A DNA stretch of 5,864 nucleotides from an uncultured Ruminococcus sp. (GTDB taxonomy: Bacteria; Bacillota; Clostridia; Oscillospirales; Acutalibacteraceae), in the NCBI GenBank assembly GCA_902783815.1, contig CACZSM010000295.1, positions 1 to 5,864 on the forward strand. Reading direction: 5' to 3'. Shown here piece after piece: positions 1-4,431 of this stretch (the first letter of the stretch is position 1; the number at the start of each line of letters is the position of its first letter). The position numbers and the translations under genes are program-made. The notes under the pieces were generated by a model. That model worked only from the letters and a program-made list of their open reading frames with translations. It was not told the origin of the DNA and made no database searches.

Positions 1-50
1 AGTTAATAATATTTCCTATCTAAAGTATGCACCCCATGTCAGGAAAGTTA

Positions 51-140
51 GACCGCGCTCGACCAATTTTCGTTTGCTGGTCAGAGCGGAGCGCAGCGAG
101 CGACTATCGCGAAATTGACAGCGGAGGCACTCCGCCGGCG
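51..140. repeat. GC-rich stem-loop tract, possible intergenic repeat or mobile-element remnant
   Basis: This tract is clearly more GC-rich than the flanking DNA and holds two inverted repeats. The first pairs 56-65 (CGCTCGACCA) with 78-88 (TGGTC, a bulged A at 83, then GAGCG) around a 12-base loop. The second is a perfect 6-bp hairpin, GCGGAG (121-126) and CTCCGC (130-135), with a 3-base loop. Between them lies low-complexity GAGCG/CAGCG-like sequence (84-104). Neither hairpin is followed by a T-run, so they do not look like + strand terminators. The open frame on the minus strand across it has no convincing start context and is Arg/Ser-rich low-complexity sequence. I read it as a dispersed intergenic repeat or a decayed mobile-element end, but cannot confirm copy number from this window. 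Confidence 0.4.
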
Positions 141-157
141 TGAATTTATAGTTTAGT

Positions 158-186
158 TTGACTTTTTTTATAACATATGGTAAAAT
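158..186 (+). promoter_or_regulatory. Sigma-A promoter for the EAL-like gene
   Basis: The -35 hexamer TTGACT (158-163) is separated by 17 bp from a -10 hexamer TAAAAT (181-186). TGG at 178-180 supplies an extended -10 TGn element. Transcription would start near 193 and give a leader of about 47 bases. The RBS AAAGGAG (224-230) sits 9 bases before the ATG at 240. No operator or riboswitch is evident in the short leader. Confidence 0.75.
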
Positions 187-239
187 AGTTGTGAATGTAG
201 AATTGCCATACATAGACTGTGTGAAAGGAGCGTGCGCTT

Positions 240-980
240 ATGCCCGGTGTGCAGACTGATGTTGGCGGACTGCGCGCTATTGAGCTTAACTTCCGCCCCC
301 TGCGCGATATCTCTACAGGAAAAAGTATTTGCTACCTCACCCGTACTCATCTGAATACCCCCGGTCTTGGCGTTCTGATGCCGGAAACCTTCCGTCCTGC
401 CGCTGAAACCTACGGTAAAAGTAAAAAACTTTTTCCGCTTGAAATTCTACAGCTCGCTGAATCTCTGCGTGATCTCAATAATGCTAACCGCGTATATGAC
501 TGGTTCTCCATTGATATGCCCCTGAGCATACTTATGGATCGCGCTGCTGCTGCAGTGTCTGATAAGATATGCGAGCAGTTTGCCCTTGCACCAAATAAAA
601 TATGCTTCGTCATACCTGAACAGGTACTTGTGGTGAACGACCCGACAGCAGCTGATAATATTTCCCGTCTGCGCAGACTCGGATATCATGTCATGCTTTC
701 ATCATTCGGCGAAAACGGCTGCCCCTTTCTGAGACTTTCGGAGCTTCCTGTTGACTATGTTCTCCTTAGCCCCTATGTCACGCAGTCACTCGGAAAAAGT
801 GAACGCACAGATCAGGCTGTACGCTCGATAATAGGTTTCGTTAACGAGCTTCAGTGCGAACCCCTTGCAGACGGCGTACAAAACAGCTCACAGGCTGAAT
901 CTCTCTATGAATTCGGATGCAATTACTGCGCAGGTCCCCTCTCAGGAGATTATGTCTCCCTGAGTGAATTACTGGAATAA
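240..980 (+). CDS. Degenerate (probably catalytically inactive) stand-alone EAL-like domain protein, 246 aa
   Basis: The length equals that of a single EAL domain, and the EAL framework can be followed end to end. FRPLRDISTGK (18-28) matches the opening Y-x-P-I-x-D-x-x-x-G strand, ICFVIPEQV (121-129) sits where LEITE normally lies, and VDYVLLSPYV (171-180) matches the VDxLKID-SFV strand. ADGVQ (210-214) followed by GCNYCAGPLSG (226-236) matches AEGVE and GCDxxQGYLFG. The key residues are lost: the EAL triplet reads about LTR (33-35), the metal-binding DDFG is SSFG (154-157), the catalytic Lys of LKID is absent, and the Glu of AEG is Asp211. EAL proteins hydrolyse cyclic-di-GMP in the cytoplasm; this one probably does not, and may bind ligand or a protein partner instead. 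No signal peptide, membrane segment or GGDEF domain is visible. The start is supported by the RBS AAAGGAG at 224-230. It has its own promoter, and no terminator is seen before the next gene. The fold call is by motif alignment only. Confidence 0.75.
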   Translation: MPGVQTDVGGLRAIELNFRPLRDISTGKSICYLTRTHLNTPGLGVLMPETFRPAAETYGKSKKLFPLEILQLAESLRDLNNANRVYDWFSIDMPLSILMDRAAAAVSDKICEQFALAPNKICFVIPEQVLVVNDPTAADNISRLRRLGYHVMLSSFGENGCPFLRLSELPVDYVLLSPYVTQSLGKSERTDQAVRSIIGFVNELQCEPLADGVQNSSQAESLYEFGCNYCAGPLSGDYVSLSELLE

Positions 981-987
981 AAAAAAA

Positions 988-1015
988 CTGACATTATAAA
1001 TCACGGATGTATAAT
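988..1015 (+). promoter_or_regulatory. Sigma-A promoter for the surface-protein/SipW/AAA+ gene set
   Basis: The -35 hexamer CTGACA (988-993) and a perfect -10 TATAAT (1010-1015) are spaced by 16 bp, starting only 7 bases after the stop codon of the EAL-like gene. Transcription should begin around 1022, leaving a leader of about 33 bases with RBS GGAGGTG at 1041-1047. The upstream ATG at 1007 lies within this promoter, so it cannot start translation on a transcript from it. Read-through from the upstream gene remains possible because no terminator lies between. Confidence 0.75.
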
Positions 1016-1054
1016 GCGTTTCCTTTATCTTTATCAGATCGGAGGTGCTTTCAT

Positions 1055-1768
1055 TTGGCTGATGAGGTCAGAAATACACTTGAACTGCGGCGAACTGCAA
1101 AAGAAACCAAACAATATAAGGTTCTCATGCGTGTACTCGCTCTTGTTCTGCTGATACTTATCATGCTCGTTGCTGCCGCATACGCTATTTCGTATTTCTA
1201 CTCGAAATTCGGCAGCTTTACAGTAAAAATAGATAAATACGATATGGTTCAGCAGGGTCTTGCCCTGTCGGAAACACCTGACTACAATATCTCTCAATCT
1301 GTACTGAACGCCGATATCGTATATAACATGACAAATATCAGCGGATTGGATATCCCCCCGACCGTTGATCAGATCAACGGTTCCCATAACGGCGATAACT
1401 ATATCGCCTACACATTTTACCTCATAAATTCCGGAGATTCTACAATATCATATGAAGGTGAAATGAATATCGAAAATGTCACAAAGGATGTTGACGAAGC
1501 GATCAGAGTAGCCGTTTATAAAAACGGAGAAAAGACCGTCTATGGAAAAACAAAATCCAACGGCGGCGGCAAGGAGAGCGACTGCGACAGTACATTCCTT
1601 GCATCAACGATCGTAATGAAAACGGCGCATGAAAAATTTGAGCCAAAAGCAAAGGATAAATATACAGTCGTCATATGGCTGGAGGGCAATGATCCGGACT
1701 GCCTCGACAATATTATTGGCGGCACAATAAAATTCGGAATGAATTTCCATATCATAGAAACCACATAA
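1055..1768 (+). CDS. Membrane-anchored extracellular protein, probable SipW-type substrate (TasA-like C-terminus), 237 aa
   Basis: I place the start at TTG 1055, because GGAGGTG (1041-1047) lies 7 bases upstream and the in-frame ATG at 1007 is inside the promoter and has no RBS. Numbered from TTG, residues 1-22 are charged and probably cytoplasmic. Residues 23-48 form one hydrophobic segment ending in AYAISYF, which recalls the AYAYF-like cleavage region of SipW-dependent secreted proteins. The remainder is polar and strand-rich and would be outside the cell. IWLEGNDPDC (207-216) followed by IIGGTIKFGMNF (220-231) resembles the closing strands of TasA/SipW-dependent proteins of Clostridia, as I recall that family. 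Two cysteines (177 and 216) could form a disulfide. The signal peptidase gene follows 15 bases downstream, consistent with an enzyme-substrate pair. If uncleaved, it is a single-pass anchored protein. Family assignment is tentative and no exact function can be stated. Confidence 0.65.
   Translation: MADEVRNTLELRRTAKETKQYKVLMRVLALVLLILIMLVAAAYAISYFYSKFGSFTVKIDKYDMVQQGLALSETPDYNISQSVLNADIVYNMTNISGLDIPPTVDQINGSHNGDNYIAYTFYLINSGDSTISYEGEMNIENVTKDVDEAIRVAVYKNGEKTVYGKTKSNGGGKESDCDSTFLASTIVMKTAHEKFEPKAKDKYTVVIWLEGNDPDCLDNIIGGTIKFGMNFHIIETT
1361..1381. repeat. Perfect 21-bp inverted repeat within the surface-protein gene
   Basis: The arms ACCGTTGATC (1361-1370) and GATCAACGGT (1372-1381) are perfectly complementary around a single central A at 1371. 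They encode residues TVDQING of the surface protein. The site could be a dyad-symmetric protein-binding site or merely a coding coincidence. With so short a spacer it would act as a DNA dyad rather than an RNA hairpin. Confidence 0.5.
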
Positions 1769-1783
1769 TAAAGGAGAACTGTC

Positions 1784-2692
1784 ATGAAAAAGGTACTAAA
1801 AATCACTGCCAATATAATTCTCTGGCTAATTGTAATCATTGCGCTTATTATCACAATAGTAGTTTTTTCATCCTCAAGCGGCAATGGAGTAGCGCATCTT
1901 CTCGGATATATACCGCTTACTGTTGAATCACAGTCAATGAGTCCTACCTTTGAAGAGGGCGACCTCATAATCTGCAAACAGATCGACGATGCAAGCACAT
2001 TAAAGGAAAATGATGTAATTACATTCTGGACGATCATTGAGGGCAGAAAAGTAAAAAATACCCACCGAATTGTAAAAATCAATAATACCGGAAACTCTCT
2101 TAGTTTTATCACACGAGGCGATAATAACCCTATAGATGATGAGATACCGGCATATCAGGCAGACCTTATCGGTAAATGGACAAATATCCGTCTTTCAGGC
2201 GCCGGTAATATCATGGCATTTCTCCGTACAAAGCTGGGTTTCTTCCTTTGCATACTTCTTCCGATGGCTCTGTTCTTCCTGTTTGAGCTTTACAAGTTTA
2301 TTGTAACAGTAATAAGTGTAAGAAAGCCAGAGGCTGCTCCTGCACTTGACGAGGAAGAGATAAAGCGCCGCGCAATAGAAGAATACCTTGCAGCGCAGAA
2401 GGAAAAGGAACAGGCTGAAAAGTCCGGTTCTGACGATAAAAAAGAAACCGACAAAAAATCAGAGGACGAGAAAAAGTCTGAATCTGATGATAAGGACGAT
2501 AAAAAAGAATCCGACAAAAAATCAGAGGACGAGAAAAAGTCTGAATCTGACGATAAGGACGATAAAAAAGAATCTGATAAAAAATCAGAGGACGAGAAAA
2601 AGTCTGAATCTGATGATAAGAACGATAAAAAAGACAGTGAAGCAAAATCAGATGAAAAAACAAAGGCAGATACTGCTGATGATAAAAAGTGA
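1784..2692 (+). CDS. sipW: SipW-type (S26B) signal peptidase I with a long charged C-terminal repeat tail, 302 aa
   Basis: This membrane serine peptidase removes signal peptides from exported proteins. A first membrane helix spans about 10-28. The catalytic box SQSMSPTFEEGD (49-60) contains nucleophile Ser51. NTHRI (92-96) supplies His94, where bacterial LepB-type enzymes have Lys, so this is the Ser-His class found in SipW, Sec11 and archaea. RGDNNPIDD (111-119) is the conserved third box with its Asp. A second helix (about 151-177) returns the chain to the cytoplasm. Residues 190-214 form a charged helix, and 215-302 a Lys/Asp/Glu/Ser-only tail with three copies of a 21-residue repeat. B. 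subtilis SipW is about 190 residues, so the tail of roughly 110 residues is extra. The start is supported by AAGGAG at 1771-1776, 7 bases upstream. The likely substrate is the protein encoded just before it. The symbol indicates class, not proven orthology to B. subtilis sipW. Confidence 0.9.
   Translation: MKKVLKITANIILWLIVIIALIITIVVFSSSSGNGVAHLLGYIPLTVESQSMSPTFEEGDLIICKQIDDASTLKENDVITFWTIIEGRKVKNTHRIVKINNTGNSLSFITRGDNNPIDDEIPAYQADLIGKWTNIRLSGAGNIMAFLRTKLGFFLCILLPMALFFLFELYKFIVTVISVRKPEAAPALDEEEIKRRAIEEYLAAQKEKEQAEKSGSDDKKETDKKSEDEKKSESDDKDDKKESDKKSEDEKKSESDDKDDKKESDKKSEDEKKSESDDKNDKKDSEAKSDEKTKADTADDKK
2432..2640 (+). repeat. 63-bp in-frame tandem repeat, three full copies plus a partial fourth
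   Basis: Units at 2432-2494, 2495-2557 and 2558-2620 are 63 bp each and are followed by a diverged partial copy (2621 to about 2640). Units 1 and 2 differ at 2 positions and units 2 and 3 at 3 positions, by my count. Each encodes 21 residues of the form DDKKESDKKSEDEKKSESDDK. The near identity suggests recent expansion by slippage or unequal recombination, so copy number may vary between strains. Confidence 0.92.
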
Positions 2693-2739
2693 TCTGCCGA
2701 TCAAAAAGGAGTTGTTCTCCGCAGTAAGAGGAAAATGCT

Positions 2740-4323
2740 ATGAATAACTTTCTAAAATGGTTTTTTGCGTTCATATCCGAAATTCTGCAGGGCTTCGGTC
2801 AGATCTTCGTCGGTATATGGACGGGAATAATTCAGATATTCAATATCAGCAAATATATTTCCTTATTCAAGGAATATTCAACACAATTCGGCGTGTTGGA
2901 ATGGATACTTTCTGTTATCTCTATTATTGTCGTTATTGCAATTTTCGCGCTGCTTATTTTTATTATTATACTTGCTGTCCGCAAATATATAAGGTTCCGT
3001 CATTCCATCGTAAGCAATGAGGATCTTCTGGAGGAAATATCCGTACTGCAGCAGAGAGTTCTTAAAATGGTAAAGGAAAAAGACGAGATAATGGCAATAA
3101 AGGTTGCACAGATGGGTCTGCCGACTTCCGGTACGCTCTCCTTTGCCGGTGCAGCCGGACAGCTCGCTGCCGGCGGCGAGGGTCAGACAGACGGCGGTGA
3201 AGCTGCTGCTGAAGTTACGGATGCCGGAATTGTACAGACAAATGAACGCCGCTTCTCAAAACTCATGGAAGTAGATAGGTTCTACCTGAACTACGCTCCG
3301 CCTGAGTATGACGATCAGGTAACTCTGCCCGGACTTGTGGAGCGCTACCGTAATTTTGCCTGCTCCCGTATGCACCTCTACTACGACCCGAAAACTATCA
3401 GACTTTTCTTTGCAGGTATGGCTTCTACAAAACTGATCATCCTACAGGGTATATCCGGTACAGGTAAAACCTCACTGCCATATTCCTTCGGTAAGTTCCT
3501 GCAAATGGATACCACTATCGCTTCCGTTCAGCCGTCATGGCGTGACCGTACCGAGCTTTTCGGATACTTCAATGAATTTACTAAAAACTTTAATGAAACG
3601 GAAGTCCTTAAACGCATATATTCATCAGGCTATAATGACGATGTAAACCTTATACTCCTCGACGAAATGAATATCGCACGAATTGAGTATTACTTCGCAG
3701 AAATGCTCTCCATCCTTGAAATGCCGAATGCGGATGAATGGGAACTGGATATCGTGCCGAACGAATGGAGCTCCGACCCGATAAAACTTGACCACGGTAA
3801 AATCCGTATTCCACAGAATATCTGGTATATCGGAACCGCTAATAACGATGACTCTACATTCGCTATCTCTGATAAGGTCTATGACCGTGCCCAGCCTATA
3901 AACCTTGACGAAAAGGGTATAGCTTTCGATGCTCCGGATACTCCTCCGATAAGACTCAGCTTCTCTCACCTTAATGCAATGTTTGAGGAAGCGTTTACAC
4001 TTTATCCTATATCTCAGGAAAACCTTAAAAAGATGCACCAGCTCGACCTTTGGGTAATTGAAAAGCTGCGTGTAGCTTTTGGTAACCGTATTCTGAAGCA
4101 GATGGGTCTTTTCGTACCAGTATATGTTGCCTGCGGCGGCGATGAACTGGACGGTATCGACTATGTTCTTGCAACCAAGATATTCCGTAAATTTGAATCC
4201 CTTAACCTTGCAATGCTCCGTGAGGAGCTTAAGGAGCTTTGCGCATATCTGCAAAAGCTGTTCGGCAAAAATAAAATGAATGAATCCATAGCTTATCTTG
4301 AGCGTCTGCAAAAGCTGTTCTGA
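2740..4323 (+). CDS. Membrane-anchored McrB-like (AAA_5 type) AAA+ ATPase, 527 aa
   Basis: Residues 4-36 are hydrophobic with aromatics and may be membrane-associated. A clear membrane helix spans about 55-80 and is followed by RKYIRFRH, which by the positive-inside rule puts the rest in the cytoplasm. A short predicted coil (91-125) and a Gly/Ala-rich linker (126-165) lead to the motor. Walker A is GISGTGKT (237-244) and Walker B is LILLDEMN (304-311). The sensor region is GTANNDD (365-371), followed by ISDKVYDRA (376-384) with candidate arginine finger Arg383. The Walker B context LDEMNIARIEYYFAEML and the GTAN sensor match the McrB/AAA_5 branch, whose members form hexameric motors working with a McrC/DUF2357 partner; such a partner is encoded next. 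McrB uses GTP; nucleotide choice here cannot be read from sequence. No DNA-reading domain is seen, and its place is taken by the membrane segment. RBS AGAGGA (2727-2732) supports the start. It lies 47 bases after the peptidase gene, probably the same transcript. Confidence 0.88.
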   Translation: MNNFLKWFFAFISEILQGFGQIFVGIWTGIIQIFNISKYISLFKEYSTQFGVLEWILSVISIIVVIAIFALLIFIIILAVRKYIRFRHSIVSNEDLLEEISVLQQRVLKMVKEKDEIMAIKVAQMGLPTSGTLSFAGAAGQLAAGGEGQTDGGEAAAEVTDAGIVQTNERRFSKLMEVDRFYLNYAPPEYDDQVTLPGLVERYRNFACSRMHLYYDPKTIRLFFAGMASTKLIILQGISGTGKTSLPYSFGKFLQMDTTIASVQPSWRDRTELFGYFNEFTKNFNETEVLKRIYSSGYNDDVNLILLDEMNIARIEYYFAEMLSILEMPNADEWELDIVPNEWSSDPIKLDHGKIRIPQNIWYIGTANNDDSTFAISDKVYDRAQPINLDEKGIAFDAPDTPPIRLSFSHLNAMFEEAFTLYPISQENLKKMHQLDLWVIEKLRVAFGNRILKQMGLFVPVYVACGGDELDGIDYVLATKIFRKFESLNLAMLREELKELCAYLQKLFGKNKMNESIAYLERLQKLF

Positions 4324-4342
4324 AACTTGTTATTATATACTG

Positions 4343-4375
4343 TTTTGTCCTGCTCTGTTGTCGGGCAGGACAAAA
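4343..4375 (+). terminator. Hairpin between the ATPase and DUF2357 genes (terminator, attenuator or processing site)
   Basis: TTTTGTCCTGC (4343-4353) pairs perfectly with GCAGGACAAAA (4365-4375). A T-G wobble and a C-G pair extend the stem to 13 bp around the 7-base loop 4356-4362. Only TTT follows directly (4376-4378), with a separate TTTTT at 4388-4392, so termination on the + strand may be partial. Because no convincing promoter lies between it and the next gene, it more likely tunes the ratio of ATPase to DUF2357 protein or protects the upstream mRNA. Confidence 0.65.
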
Positions 4376-4418
4376 TTTCAATAGGGCTTTTTGCTCAATT
4401 ATCTCAATAATGATCGGC

Positions 4419-4425
4419 AGGTGAG
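4419..4425 (+). promoter_or_regulatory. Ribosome binding site of the DUF2357 gene
   Basis: AGGTGAG at 4419-4425 lies 6 bases before ATG 4432. It fixes the start of the truncated downstream gene. It also shows that this gene is translated independently, not by coupling to the ATPase stop codon at 4321-4323. Confidence 0.75.
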
Positions 4426-4431
4426 AATGTA

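Noticed and set aside
16..213. Minus-strand open frame of 65 codons in the upstream region
   Set aside because: It runs across the GC-rich stem-loop tract and over the promoter of the EAL-like gene, gives Arg/Ser-rich low-complexity sequence with no domain, and has no convincing RBS before its start.
941..964. Hairpin at the end of the EAL-like gene as a terminator
   Set aside because: The stem (CTCAGGAGA with TCTCCCTGAG, one bulge) is followed by an A-run instead of a T-run on the + strand and lies inside the coding sequence.
1007..1054. ATG at 1007 as the start of the surface-protein gene
   Set aside because: It lies between the -35 and -10 elements of the promoter and lacks an RBS, whereas TTG 1055 has GGAGGTG at ideal spacing.
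1540..2112. Minus-strand open frame of 190 codons
   Set aside because: It is antisense across two well-supported + strand genes with their own RBSs and motifs, and its translation shows no recognisable domain.
2388..2747. Plus-strand frame of 119 codons, Lys/Arg/Asn-rich
   Set aside because: It is an out-of-frame reading of the 63-bp repeat tail of the signal peptidase; the repeat length being a multiple of 3 keeps all frames open.
3625..4311. Minus-strand open frame of 228 codons under the AAA+ gene
   Set aside because: It is the antisense of a gene with intact Walker A, Walker B and sensor motifs, with no domain of its own.
4298..4420. A separate promoter for the DUF2357 gene
   Set aside because: TTGAGC at 4298 has no -10 at proper spacing, and the AT-rich TATTATATAC at 4331-4340 has no matching -35; nothing after the hairpin makes a credible pair.
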